Shown: positions 17,858 to 26,701, counted from the stretch's first letter. The stretch: 64,000 bases of DNA from Sporomusa termitida (GCF_007641255.1 NZ_CP036259.1:2418001-2482000), one strand, 5' to 3'. Made by a program: numbers and translations. Notes: generated by a model not told the origin, from the letters alone.

Positions 17858-18001
17858 AATTAGTTTTTTCCACCCCTTTACGACATTATGGCAACAAGAT
17901 ATATCCGTATTATATCATACAGCCCCCCGGATGTGCGCTGTTAATTCCTGCCTGCATAATGGTAAGCAGGACGTAAGGCAGGCAGCGGCGGCAGCAATTA
18001 T

Positions 18002-18268
18002 TTACAGCCAGCGAAAATAGTAATAGCCGAACAGGTTCATCAGAAACAGGACAGGGAGCCAGATGAGGAAAGCTTTATGTTTTGTCTTATGCCGGAAGCT
18101 GTACATTCCGCACCATATCCCGCCAGCCCCGCCCCAGAATGCACAGAGCAGCAGCGTTCGCTCACTGATGCGTTGTCCCTGTTTCCGGGCCTGGTTCTTA
18201 TCATACCGCATTAAACCATATGTGACCGTATTCCACAGGATCAGCAATAATTCAACCTCTCCGTTCAC
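18002..18268 (-). CDS. DUF1294 membrane protein
   Basis: An 88-aa protein with membrane segments at about 5-18, 40-58 and 66-86, and the family signature of DUF1294 (YDKNQARKQGQRISE, then GGAGGIWCGMYSFRHKTKH). Function of the family is unknown. Starts at an ATG at 18268; 60 bp upstream is the end of the MTHFR-like gene on the same strand. Confidence 0.8.
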   Translation of the reverse strand: MNGEVELLLILWNTVTYGLMRYDKNQARKQGQRISERTLLLCAFWGGAGGIWCGMYSFRHKTKHKAFLIWLPVLFLMNLFGYYYFRWL

Positions 18269-18328
18269 ACCGTTGATAGACTTCCCTCCAGTCCCAGTGC
18301 CTGAATTTTATGTACCGGCAGACGTTAG

Positions 18329-19189
18329 CTAAGATTCGCCCCGCAGCTTTTTGGTAAAATCAATCAATTGGTTAGTTACCGCCACATCGCCCATACCAAA
18401 GATGTGGAATCCGTCCACCTGCCGGTAGACTTGCCTGATAAACTCACAGGCGATCGCAAAGCCGCTCTTCCCCTGCTCCAGTTCAGCAAGAATATTGGCC
18501 GGAACAGTTACTCCGGCTACATGCTTATTAATAAAGTCTCCCATCTTAAGGCTTTTTAAGGGCATGATGCCTAATAAAACCGGTTTACGCAAAGTCTTAG
18601 CCTGATTTATAAATTTTTCGGCCTGCCCGGCGTCATAAACAGGCTGGGTCTGGAAAAAATCAGCACCGGCATTAGTCTTTTTTTCCATGTTAGCCAGTTC
18701 CGCTGCCATATTCGCCGCCGCCGGGGTTGCGGTAGCCGCCACGGTGAATTGGGTAGGACCTGTAAAAGCCGCGCCATTGGCATCCTGGCCCTGGTTAAGG
18801 CTGTTGATAAGCGCAATCAGCCCGGCGGTATTATAATCATAAACCGCCTTGGACTGATAAGGACCGTGCTGCGGCCCATCACCGGTCGTAGGCAGCAAAT
18901 ACCTGATCCCCAATGCATGGGCGCCAAGCAAATCAGCCTGAGTTCCCAGCAAGCTGCGGTCCCGGCAGGTATAATGAGGAATTGTTTCTATACCTGTCTC
19001 CCGCTTAATAACAGCAGCGGCCATGATCGAATTCATGCGCAGTCTGGCGTTCGGGCAATCATGGATATTAATGGCATCCAGGCCCTGGTACTGCCTGACC
19101 CTGGCAATACTTTCGCCGATATCGGTGCCATTGATACCGCCTAACTCAGTGGTGAAAACAAAAGACTTCCCGAGTTTACTGATTAACAT
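18329..19189 (-). CDS. Methylenetetrahydrofolate reductase family protein
   Basis: TIM-barrel flavoprotein-type reductase, 286 aa, using 5,10-methylene-tetrahydrofolate to supply methyl groups (methionine synthesis or the methyl branch of Wood-Ljungdahl). Seen: early FTTELGG (substrate Glu), a GDGPQHG element and FFQTQPVYD typical of MetF. The frame runs to 19309, but the ATG at 19189 has GGGGAGGAAT upstream, and residues before it look like part of a permease remnant. No metV or metE/metH lies adjacent. The sequence is divergent from classical MetF, so substrate is probable rather than certain. Confidence 0.75.
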   Translation of the reverse strand: MLISKLGKSFVFTTELGGINGTDIGESIARVRQYQGLDAINIHDCPNARLRMNSIMAAAVIKRETGIETIPHYTCRDRSLLGTQADLLGAHALGIRYLLPTTGDGPQHGPYQSKAVYDYNTAGLIALINSLNQGQDANGAAFTGPTQFTVAATATPAAANMAAELANMEKKTNAGADFFQTQPVYDAGQAEKFINQAKTLRKPVLLGIMPLKSLKMGDFINKHVAGVTVPANILAELEQGKSGFAIACEFIRQVYRQVDGFHIFGMGDVAVTNQLIDFTKKLRGES

Positions 19190-19219
19190 TTTTGTATTCC
19201 TCCCCTTTGTTTTTTGTAT

Positions 19220-19431
19220 TAGTATTCCATAAGCGACAGCCAGTTCCTTTATTGTAACCGGCGGCCCCGAAAAATCAGAGACAGGGTTCCGGACCCGCCG
19301 GGCCGGCAATTCATCACCGGCGATATGGAGGGCAATAATATTTCACCAATTGTTCTGGCATATTCCAGTGTCTCCACCACCACACGGGTAGGCGCCGAAC
19401 CAGGGACAATAACCGTATTTTTCCGCTTGTT
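19220..19431 (-). pseudogene. Remnant of an APC-type amino-acid permease C-terminus
   Basis: On the minus strand a frame reads NKRKNTVIVPGSAPTRVVV then ETLEYARTIGE, and after a +1 shift near 19345 continues IALHIAGDEL. This resembles the cytosolic C-terminal domain of APC-family permeases (pattern VIVPVSG-TRVV---L-YA-SI---V-ALHVA-DE). No start, membrane segments or intact frame remain. The fragment runs into the upstream extension of the MTHFR-like frame. It explains most of the 428-bp gap 19190-19617. Homology is judged by eye only. Confidence 0.4.
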
Positions 19432-19535
19432 AGGACCGCGCTATTGCCGGTGTAATAACATCCGGCCAAAAATTTTTGTTGTCTCTAGCTAAAATAAAGG
19501 TAGCTGCCTGGGCCTGTTTTGTCCATTGCTAATTT

Positions 19536-19563
19536 TTTACAGTAATTTAATGTTAAGTTAACA
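19536..19563 (+). promoter_or_regulatory. Candidate PhoP-type box upstream of the Tat-exported HD protein
   Basis: TTTACA (19536), TTTAAT (19546) and overlapping GTTAAG/TTAACA (19552-19563) form irregular TT(A/T)ACA-like repeats, similar to Bacillus PhoP boxes. A comparable cluster precedes the alkaline phosphatase. AT-rich DNA gives such matches by chance, so low confidence. Confidence 0.3.
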
Positions 19564-19617
19564 TCGGCGGGCAAATAATCAGGTATGCTGATAGAAACAA
19601 AACCAGGAGGGATTTGA

Positions 19618-20784
19618 TTGAGTAATTCAACCGGCGAAACCAACATGCACTTGAACCGGCGGGACTTTATCAAGATATCGGCAGGCGCTATGGCAGCACT
19701 GGCAGCCACAACCCTACCATTGCCGGCAACGGCGAAAGCCCCGGCAGTAAAAGCAACTCCAATCACGCTCACCGCGTGCCTGGCTCTGGACCCAACAACG
19801 ATGTCCGAAAAATCGGCCTACGTAAAATCAGCCTATGAGTACCTGCTAAAGACAGCCAATGAAATTCAGGCGGCCGGCCTCCGCCGGGCAACACTTGAAA
19901 TTCTCCATAACCCGGCCCCGCGCCTCATGGAGCTATATCCGGGTGTGGCTGCGAAAGAACAGGTCAGGACCCGCCTGGTGTCGGCAGGCTACATTAAACC
20001 TACTGCTGCTGTCGATGAATTTCTGCCGCCATGCAGCAATCCCCGGCAAACCGTACTCCCTTTCTATGCTGCTCCCGGCAGCGGCTATAGCAGCCATCAT
20101 TCATACCCGGGCGGGCTTGCCACCCATGTCGCGGTAAACGTAAAAGCAGCTTTGGGCTTCTTCAATGCCTATAAAGAGGTGTCGGGTCTGCCGATGGACA
20201 GGGATATAGTTATCGCCGCCCAAACACTGCACGATCTCCATAAACCCTGGGTATTCCAATGGCAAAAGGACGGCACTGCCCGGACAGAATATCCCCTCGC
20301 CGGGACCGGTTCACACCATGTTCTCAGTCTGGCCGAGTTAATCCACCGCAGATTTCCGGCCGCGGTTATTACCGCCCAGGCCTGCGCCCATAACCATCCG
20401 GGCACTGCCGCCGACGAGCAGGAGGTCGTAAACTGGTTAAAAGCAGCAGCAATCCTGGCCCAGCAGGATGCTGTCAGCCTCGGTCTTTTGGCCTCTGATG
20501 GCCAAACCCTGCCTTTGCCCCGCCGTACGGAAGGCTTCATTACTCATTTGGGCGATCATGACTGGGTATTATCTGTTCCTGCGGCCAGGTGGATGATAGG
20601 CAAGCTGGGCGAAATCGCGCAACAGGAATATCACCTGACTGCAGCAGACCTGCAAACCGCAGCCTTCTATAGTTTTAGAAACTATATCTTTTCCCAGGCT
20701 ACCCTGGAACAATTATATGCAATCTGGACGATTAAAGGGGAAACGGCGTTAGTAGATACGGTAAAAACTCTAATCAGGCTGTAA
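19618..20784 (+). CDS. Tat-exported HD-domain-like protein
   Basis: A 388-aa protein with a twin-arginine signal (NRRDFIKISAGAMAALAAT, residues 13-31) and AKA cleavage region near 41, so it should be exported folded. The mature part carries His/Asp clusters in HD-hydrolase order: HHSYPGGLATHV (His160/161/170), LHDLHK (His205-Asp206-His208), SHHV (His233/234) and HNH (258-260). This suggests a metal-dependent phosphohydrolase-like site. TTG at 19618 follows AGGAGG with 7-nt spacing. I do not recognise a named family. It precedes the alkaline phosphatase gene, 129 bp away, same strand. Confidence 0.8.
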   Translation: MSNSTGETNMHLNRRDFIKISAGAMAALAATTLPLPATAKAPAVKATPITLTACLALDPTTMSEKSAYVKSAYEYLLKTANEIQAAGLRRATLEILHNPAPRLMELYPGVAAKEQVRTRLVSAGYIKPTAAVDEFLPPCSNPRQTVLPFYAAPGSGYSSHHSYPGGLATHVAVNVKAALGFFNAYKEVSGLPMDRDIVIAAQTLHDLHKPWVFQWQKDGTARTEYPLAGTGSHHVLSLAELIHRRFPAAVITAQACAHNHPGTAADEQEVVNWLKAAAILAQQDAVSLGLLASDGQTLPLPRRTEGFITHLGDHDWVLSVPAARWMIGKLGEIAQQEYHLTAADLQTAAFYSFRNYIFSQATLEQLYAIWTIKGETALVDTVKTLIRL

Positions 20785-20830
20785 CATCTTACTGCCGCCG
20801 ACCGCTAGATACTAAAAATTTACAAAAAAA

Positions 20831-20883
20831 TTACCTGATCTTAACACTAAAAGTATTACTTGTCTTTACAATTGAACTTAACT
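20831..20883 (+). promoter_or_regulatory. Candidate PhoP-type repeats upstream of alkaline phosphatase
   Basis: TTACCT (20831), TTAACA (20841), TTACTT (20856), TTTACA (20865) and TTAACT (20878) lie with roughly 10- to 15-bp phasing just before the phosphatase start. The pattern resembles repeated TT(A/T)ACA half-sites bound by PhoP in Bacillus. Inference; AT-rich context weakens it. Confidence 0.35.
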
Positions 20884-20913
20884 AACCTATAAAAATTTAA
20901 GGAGGTCTTGATC

Positions 20914-22710
20914 TTGCGCCAGCATTTTTTCCGTTGCTTAAAGGTCAAAATTACAAAATTTATTGCGGCAGGCATGGTGGTTACCTGCTTATTTGGCAGT
21001 GTAAGCCTTGGGTTTGCCGCCCCTCAACCCTCGCCAATTACGATATTGCCTATTGATCGTGCCAAATTTGTCTCAGGCCAGCTGTTTGATTTTCTCATAG
21101 AAGTCAAAGATGCTGATCCGGATAGGATTCAGGTTACGGTAAATGGTGTTACCGCCGATAAATATTTTGGCAAAGGCGCCGCCACAGACCGGGAAGCTTC
21201 TTTGGCTACATACCGCATCAACAATGTTGCCTTCAAAAAACCCGGTAAAGTCGAAATCGCGGTGAAGGCAACCGGGACTGCCGGCTTATCCACCCGCACT
21301 GTCAAATATGATGTCGTCAATCCGGTTGCCCCAAAACGGGCCAAAAATGTGATCTTGTTTGTTGGCGACGGTATGAGCCTGCAGGCCCGCCAAATGGCCC
21401 GCATTCTCTCGCAAGGTATTACCGAAGGCAAATACAATGATCTGCTGGCCATGGAAAAACTGTCTAATACGGCCATCATCACCACCTCCGGCTACGACTC
21501 CCTCGTAACGGACTCGGCCAACAGTGCCTCCGCCTACGCCACCGGCCATAAAGCCGTGGTTAACGCGATGGGGACTTATGCCAATAGTACCGCAGACCCC
21601 TTTGATGATCCGAATGTAGAAAACATTGTGGAACTGGTCAAACGCAGCCGCGGTATGGCTACCGGGCTTGTATCAACAGCCAATATTACCGACGCCACCC
21701 CGGCCGCCATGGTGGCCCACACCCGTAAACGGGCTGAACAAAACTTTATTGCCGAAACAATGCTTGATCCCCGTCACCGCCCTGATGTAATTTTAGGCGG
21801 CGGTTCCCGGCATTTCCTCCCCCTGAGTACGCCCGGTTCTAAGCGGACCGACAACAAAAATATCATTGATGAGTTTAAAAAACTTGGCTATCGTTTTTCG
21901 GGCACCAAAAGCGAGCTGCTGGCTACCCCGCCCAACACAGACAAGCTGCTGGGACTCTACCAGCTTGATAATATGAATGTGTATCTGGACCGGGAAATGC
22001 TTAAGAACCCCAAAGTGCTCGGGGGTTTTGACGATCAGCCCACCCTGATGGACATGACGCAAACAGCCATCGATACGTTAAGCAAAAATCCTAAAGGGTT
22101 TTTCCTGATGGTCGAAGGCGCCTCCATTGATAAACAATTGCATGCCATGGACTGGCAGCGGGCTACCTATGACACGATTGAGCTGGACAAATCAATAGCC
22201 ATTGCCAAAGAGTTTGCCCGCAAAAATAAAGATACCCTGATCGTCGTCGTTGCCGATCATGCCCATGGCGCCAGTATTACCGGCACTTATCATGAGCTTG
22301 ACGGGAAGAAAGGGCGGGAAGCGGTACGTATTTATGCCAATGCCGGCTGGCCCACCTTTGCAGACAACGACAAAGACGGCTTCCCGGACAGCCCCAGCCC
22401 GGATATCACGCTGGCTGTCCAATACGCCAACCACCCCGACTATAAAGAGGATTATAAGTTTAAGGCTGAACCTACCGTTCCCGCCATTATGGCTAATAAT
22501 AAAGCCATTGCCAACCCGCAAACCAGCGGTGAGTTCTATCCGGGCAATATCCCGTCCTCCGACCCGTCTGAGGTGCATTCGGCTGATGACATCATCCTGA
22601 ATGCCGACGGTCCCGGAGCGGATTATTTTAACGGTGTTATGGATAACACCGAGGTTTTCTTTGGTATTGTCAGAGCCTTAGGCCTTGACGGCAACCGCAA
22701 TGTAAAATAA
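20914..22710 (+). CDS. Secreted alkaline phosphatase (PhoA family)
   Basis: Extracellular phosphomonoesterase, 598 aa, with signal peptide (hydrophobic core about 17-34, cleavage near FAA). An Ig-like N-terminal module (about 40-135) precedes the catalytic domain. Active-site Ser lies in TDSANSASAYATG (Ser201 region); metal-ligand blocks VGDGM, GASIDKQLH and VADHAHG fit the two-zinc, one-magnesium site of the family. The first TTG at 20908 is only 2 nt from AAGGAGGT; the TTG at 20914 has proper spacing and was chosen. Upstream repeats suggest phosphate control. The zinc need links it to the neighbouring DUF3299-ABC genes. Confidence 0.92.
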   Translation: MRQHFFRCLKVKITKFIAAGMVVTCLFGSVSLGFAAPQPSPITILPIDRAKFVSGQLFDFLIEVKDADPDRIQVTVNGVTADKYFGKGAATDREASLATYRINNVAFKKPGKVEIAVKATGTAGLSTRTVKYDVVNPVAPKRAKNVILFVGDGMSLQARQMARILSQGITEGKYNDLLAMEKLSNTAIITTSGYDSLVTDSANSASAYATGHKAVVNAMGTYANSTADPFDDPNVENIVELVKRSRGMATGLVSTANITDATPAAMVAHTRKRAEQNFIAETMLDPRHRPDVILGGGSRHFLPLSTPGSKRTDNKNIIDEFKKLGYRFSGTKSELLATPPNTDKLLGLYQLDNMNVYLDREMLKNPKVLGGFDDQPTLMDMTQTAIDTLSKNPKGFFLMVEGASIDKQLHAMDWQRATYDTIELDKSIAIAKEFARKNKDTLIVVVADHAHGASITGTYHELDGKKGREAVRIYANAGWPTFADNDKDGFPDSPSPDITLAVQYANHPDYKEDYKFKAEPTVPAIMANNKAIANPQTSGEFYPGNIPSSDPSEVHSADDIILNADGPGADYFNGVMDNTEVFFGIVRALGLDGNRNVK

Positions 22711-22735
22711 ATCCCCTTTTTTGGAGGCTCCTCAC

Positions 22736-23275
22736 ATGGCTAAAATAATGAGAATTGGCATAAGTTTCGTGCTGGTCCTGCTGGCGGCCGGCTCTTTCCC
22801 TGGCCCTCCGCCCGCAAAACAGACGGTTCCTTACCAGGAGCCGTCCCTTTTCTTGCGAACAGCAGCAGCGGCACCGTTTTGGAGCGATTGGCTGTCCGGA
22901 CCGCCAACCCGGCTCGAATTTGATGAATTCTACAGCAAGGCCTCCGCCTTGGGTCTCAGCTTCTCCGACAAACTCCAGCGCTTGCAGGGCCGGCGGATCC
23001 AAATAACCGGCTTTATGGCTCCGCCGCTGAAACCAACGTTATCCTTTTTCGTGCTAACCCAGACACCGATGTCTATCTGCCCGTTCTGCTCATCAGATGC
23101 CGACTGGCCCAGCAATATAGTTGTGGTAACATTGCCCGAGCCTCTAACTGCCCTGCCTTTTGATCAGCCGGTAACAGTGACCGGCATCCTGGAGCTTGGC
23201 AGCCAGCTTGATGAGGAAACAGGCTTTGTCAGTCTTGTCCGTATCCGGGCGGATGATGTTGAGAAATCTGAATAA
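22736..23275 (+). CDS. DUF3299 exported protein
   Basis: A 179-aa protein with an N-terminal signal/anchor (about 7-20). The mature part has ITGFMAPP, a Cys pair in MSICPFCSSDADWPSN and VVVTLPEPL, the pattern of DUF3299 proteins. From memory, a DUF3299 protein is encoded with a MacB-like ABC transporter in a Zur-controlled zinc-uptake cluster of Pseudomonas aeruginosa (PA4063-PA4066). The same trio occurs here. ATG at 22736 follows GGAGG. Metal handling is inferred, not shown. Confidence 0.75.
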   Translation: MAKIMRIGISFVLVLLAAGSFPGPPPAKQTVPYQEPSLFLRTAAAAPFWSDWLSGPPTRLEFDEFYSKASALGLSFSDKLQRLQGRRIQITGFMAPPLKPTLSFFVLTQTPMSICPFCSSDADWPSNIVVVTLPEPLTALPFDQPVTVTGILELGSQLDEETGFVSLVRIRADDVEKSE

Positions 23276-23300
23276 CGATGCTGATGAAAGGAGACTAACG

Positions 23301-23975
23301 ATGCTGGAAGTGCGCAGCCTGATTAAAAAAGTTCACCAGCCGGGTGGTGAACCACTTACCATAGCCCAGGTCGAGCATTTATTTGTTGCCGCGGGCGAAC
23401 AGCTTATTATTGCCGGCCCCAGCGGTTCCGGCAAAACAACCCTGCTGCATATGATTGCCGGTCTTACCGCGCCTACGGCCGGTGAATTATTCTGGGATAA
23501 AAAAAGGCTTGACTTACTGTCCGCGGGCGAGCGGGACACCTGGCGGGCCCATAATCTCGGCTATATTTTTCAGAACTTTAATCTTCTTAACAGCCTGAGC
23601 GCAGTGGAAAACATCATGGTTGCCGCCGCTTTTGGCGGGGAAAAACGGCAAGACCGGCGGCACCAAAAGAGCATGAATTTATTGCTGCAGGTCGGTTTGG
23701 CCGACAAAGCCGCCTATAAACCAAACCGCTTAAGTACCGGCGAGCAGCAACGGGTAGCGGTAGCCCGGGCTTTAGTTAACAAGCCGGCACTCATTTTAGC
23801 AGACGAGCCTACTGCCAGCCTGGACCGTGACAATGTCAAGCTGGTGCTGAAGCTGCTGCAGGCACTATGTGCTGCAAACCACAGTACCCTCCTGCTGGCT
23901 ACTCACGACCAGGAGGTTATCGCCGGCTTCCCCCGTATTTTTGCAATGCGCCGGCCAGGGAGGAATGAGGTATGA
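23301..23975 (+). CDS. ABC transporter ATP-binding protein (MacB/LolD type)
   Basis: A 224-aa ATPase. Walker A GPSGSGKTT near residue 38, Q-loop YIFQNFNLLNSL, signature LSTGEQQRVAVA (C-loop slightly altered from LSGGQ), Walker B LILADEPTA and the H-loop THDQ. These features place it with MacB/LolD/FtsE-type ATPases that work with FtsX-like permeases. ATG at 23301 follows AAAGGAG. The stop overlaps the start of the permease gene at 23972, so the two are translationally coupled. Confidence 0.92.
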   Translation: MLEVRSLIKKVHQPGGEPLTIAQVEHLFVAAGEQLIIAGPSGSGKTTLLHMIAGLTAPTAGELFWDKKRLDLLSAGERDTWRAHNLGYIFQNFNLLNSLSAVENIMVAAAFGGEKRQDRRHQKSMNLLLQVGLADKAAYKPNRLSTGEQQRVAVARALVNKPALILADEPTASLDRDNVKLVLKLLQALCAANHSTLLLATHDQEVIAGFPRIFAMRRPGRNEV

Positions 23976-25204
23976 TTCACTTGCTCATTGCCTGGCGGAA
24001 CCTATGCCAAAAATCTTTGACCAGTCTATTAGCCATCGCGGTCGTCAGTACGGCGGTGGCGATGACCATTATCGTTATGCTGCTGGCTTCCAGCCTCCGT
24101 CACGGTCTTGTTCTGGCTACAGAGCCCTTTGATCTGATTGCCGGTGCCAAAGGCAGCCCCAATCAGCTGGTACTTAATACCGTATTTCTCCAGGATGTGC
24201 CGATTGGCAATATTGACTACTCGCTCATCAAAAAACTCTCAGCCAATCCCCTCGTAGAATCAGTTATACCTTTAGGGTTTGGTGATAATTATCATGGTTA
24301 CCGGCTGGTCGGCACTGAACAGGCGATCTTCGAGCACCGCAGCCGGCCCGGACAGTTTCCCTGGCTGCAGCTCGACCGGGGAAAACCATTTCAGGCTGAA
24401 TACGAAGCCGTAATCGGCGCCAAAGTTGCCAAAGACACCGGCCTCACCGTAGGCGCTGCTTTTGCTTCCGCCCATGGCGTAACCGCCGGTGGCCAAGGCC
24501 ATGGCAGCAAACAGTTCACGGTGGTCGGGATTATGAAGCCAGTCCTTGGTCCTTACGACCAGGCGATACTGGTACCGCTGACCAGCCTCTGGGCTATGCA
24601 TCAGCATGAACCGGCCGGTGCCGAACAACACGCGGCGGCGATTGAAGCAGAGCACGATCATGAACATGATGACCAGGGCACAACTGCCATTCTGATCAAG
24701 CCCCGGGGTTATGCTGAAGCCATGAGTTTATATCAGCAGTTCCAAAAAGATACTCAGGTTCAGGTTGTCTTTCCTTCCCAGGTAATAGCCCGGTTATTCT
24801 CGGTACTGAGTGACAGTGAACAAATACTTAAATTGATAGGTTTTGCGGCATTTGCCATGACCTTGCTGCTGGTCGCTTTTGCCCTGTACTGGTCGGCCCT
24901 TATCCGCAGCCGCGACCGCGCCATCTTACGGGCTATCGGCGGCAGCTGGCAGGATCTTGCGGTCATTGTGCTGCTTGAAGGGCTAATGCTGGTTTGGTCC
25001 GGCATATTGACCGGAGTTTTACTGGGCCATGGCGTTTTCTCCTGCCTGGCCTCTATCCTGCAGCAAAAGACGGCCATTGCTGCAATTAACACAGTGTCGC
25101 CCACGGAGCTGGTGGCAATAGCCGCTGTTTTGCTGACTGGCGTGCTTGCCAGCATCATTCCTGCGCTCTGCTCGGCAAAAATGTCCATATCAGCAGACCT
25201 GTAA
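23972..25204 (+). CDS. FtsX/MacB-like ABC permease with His-rich extracellular loop
   Basis: A 410-aa permease: one N-terminal membrane helix (about 14-38), a large extracytoplasmic domain, then three C-terminal helices (about 287-308, 335-360, 375-397), the FtsX-domain layout. The external domain contains a His/Asp/Glu-rich loop (bases about 24595-24680, with HQHEPAGAEQH and EHDHEHDDQ) suited to bind zinc or a similar metal. Gene overlaps the ATPase gene by 4 bp. With the DUF3299 protein it resembles the zinc-linked ABC cluster of Pseudomonas. Direction of transport cannot be read from sequence. Confidence 0.88.
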   Translation: MIHLLIAWRNLCQKSLTSLLAIAVVSTAVAMTIIVMLLASSLRHGLVLATEPFDLIAGAKGSPNQLVLNTVFLQDVPIGNIDYSLIKKLSANPLVESVIPLGFGDNYHGYRLVGTEQAIFEHRSRPGQFPWLQLDRGKPFQAEYEAVIGAKVAKDTGLTVGAAFASAHGVTAGGQGHGSKQFTVVGIMKPVLGPYDQAILVPLTSLWAMHQHEPAGAEQHAAAIEAEHDHEHDDQGTTAILIKPRGYAEAMSLYQQFQKDTQVQVVFPSQVIARLFSVLSDSEQILKLIGFAAFAMTLLLVAFALYWSALIRSRDRAILRAIGGSWQDLAVIVLLEGLMLVWSGILTGVLLGHGVFSCLASILQQKTAIAAINTVSPTELVAIAAVLLTGVLASIIPALCSAKMSISADL

Positions 25205-25279
25205 ACATTAAAATTCAGCTGAACCTCTGCCCTGAAGCAGAATATAATATACCAGCATTTCTGACTGCGAGGTTTCACT

Positions 25280-25492
25280 ATGAATTTTAAAGACATAAAT
25301 AACTTTACTATATGGGGATTAAGTATTTCTGCTATACTCAATTTATTTTTCCTGTACCTTGAACTGAATAGTCAACGCTGTGGCGCCCAGGAAGGAAAAG
25401 AGAAAGCGTCGGCCGAGAAAAAGCTTAAAGACGAAGTCGCTGAACTGCGCAAAGAAATTTTGTCACTCAAAAATAAAATTAATACACCCTGA
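25280..25492 (+). CDS. Small membrane protein with coiled coil
   Basis: A 70-aa protein: a short N-terminus, one membrane segment (about 9-28, TIWGLSISAILNLFFLYLEL) and a charged heptad-like helix (about 38-67, EKKLKDEVAELRKEILSLK). ATG at 25280 with GAGG upstream. No known family recognised; similar in form to septum- or envelope-associated micro-proteins. Lies between the ABC permease and mscS. Confidence 0.6.
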   Translation: MNFKDINNFTIWGLSISAILNLFFLYLELNSQRCGAQEGKEKASAEKKLKDEVAELRKEILSLKNKINTP

Positions 25493-25627
25493 TTCCGACA
25501 TTCAGCTTCTCCTGCTCCGCCTCTATAGCAGGCAGGACTTTGCCTGCTTGCTTGGCGAATAAGTATATAACATTCTGCAGGCAACCCAACGGTTGCCTAA
25601 ACCGCTAGGAAAAAAGGAGGCTGCGTA

Positions 25628-26677
25628 TTGGTGCAGGATATTTTAAAGGTAACATTTTTCCAAAACAGTGTTGAACAGTATTTGATCTCATTGGCAGTGC
25701 TTGTCATTGCGCTTATCGTTGTTAAACTATTTGAATTTACGGTTTTAAAGCGCTTAAAGCTATGGGCCGGAAACAGTCAGGGCAAGATTGACGCTAGGTT
25801 GCTCAATAATCTTGAGAGAACCCTGCTGCCAGCCCTATATTATAGTTCTTTTTATCTGTCGCTGCGCAGTCTGACATTACATGACAGCCTGAACCGGGCC
25901 AGTGATGTATTGGGGATTATCATTCTAACAGTTTCAGCCCTTCGCTTTTTCATTGCGTCGGTGGATTACGGACTGGAATATTTGTTAACAACGAAAGAAG
26001 CTGCCGACCGGGAACGCACTGTCAAAGCTGCTATGCCCATCTTAAAGGTGATGATTTGGGCGGTGGGGTTCATCTTCCTGCTGGATAACCTGGGGTTTCA
26101 AATCTCGGCGGTTGTTGCCGGCCTGGGAATTGGCGGTATTGCCGTAGCGCTTGCAGCCCAGACACTGTTGGGTGATCTTTTCAGCTATGTCGCTATTGTT
26201 TTTGACAAGCCTTTTGAAATCGGTGATTTCATTATTATTGGTGAACAGCTCGGCACCATTGAGCATATCGGCATTAAAACAACCCGGATCCGAAGCCTGG
26301 GCGGCGAACAGCTGGTCATTGCCAACTCCGACCTTACCAACTCCCGTATCCAAAATTATAAACGGATGGCCGAGCGGCGGGTTCTGTTCAGATTCCGGGT
26401 TATGCCTAATACACCAAGCGAACAGTTGCAGGCAATACCGGAAATCGTCCAAGACATTATTGAGAACATTGAACATACAGTCTTTGACCGGGCCCACTTT
26501 GGCTCCTTCGGGGAATACAGCCTTGATTTCGAGGTAGTCTACTATGTTGTTGGCAGCGATTACAAAAAATACATGGATATTCAGCAAAGCATCAATTTAG
26601 CATTAAAAAAAGAACTTGAGCAGCGAAATGTTGAATTTGCCTATCTGCCCAAGGCCCTGTTCCTGAAAAATCAATAG
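25628..26677 (+). CDS. MscS-family mechanosensitive channel
   Basis: A 349-aa channel protein. Four membrane segments occupy about residues 15-195; the pore-lining helix is AGLGIGGIAVALAAQTLLGDLFSYVAIVFDKPFEIGD, rich in Gly/Ala as in MscS/YnaI channels, followed by the beta domain (TTRIRSLGGEQLVIANSDL) and the cytosolic alpha-beta domain. Releases solutes on hypo-osmotic shock. TTG at 25628 has AAGGAGG seven bases upstream; GTG at 25631 is an alternative. Single gene with its own terminator. Confidence 0.93.
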   Translation: MVQDILKVTFFQNSVEQYLISLAVLVIALIVVKLFEFTVLKRLKLWAGNSQGKIDARLLNNLERTLLPALYYSSFYLSLRSLTLHDSLNRASDVLGIIILTVSALRFFIASVDYGLEYLLTTKEAADRERTVKAAMPILKVMIWAVGFIFLLDNLGFQISAVVAGLGIGGIAVALAAQTLLGDLFSYVAIVFDKPFEIGDFIIIGEQLGTIEHIGIKTTRIRSLGGEQLVIANSDLTNSRIQNYKRMAERRVLFRFRVMPNTPSEQLQAIPEIVQDIIENIEHTVFDRAHFGSFGEYSLDFEVVYYVVGSDYKKYMDIQQSINLALKKELEQRNVEFAYLPKALFLKNQ

Positions 26678-26701
26678 AATAATCACTGGCCTACTGCAAA
26701 T

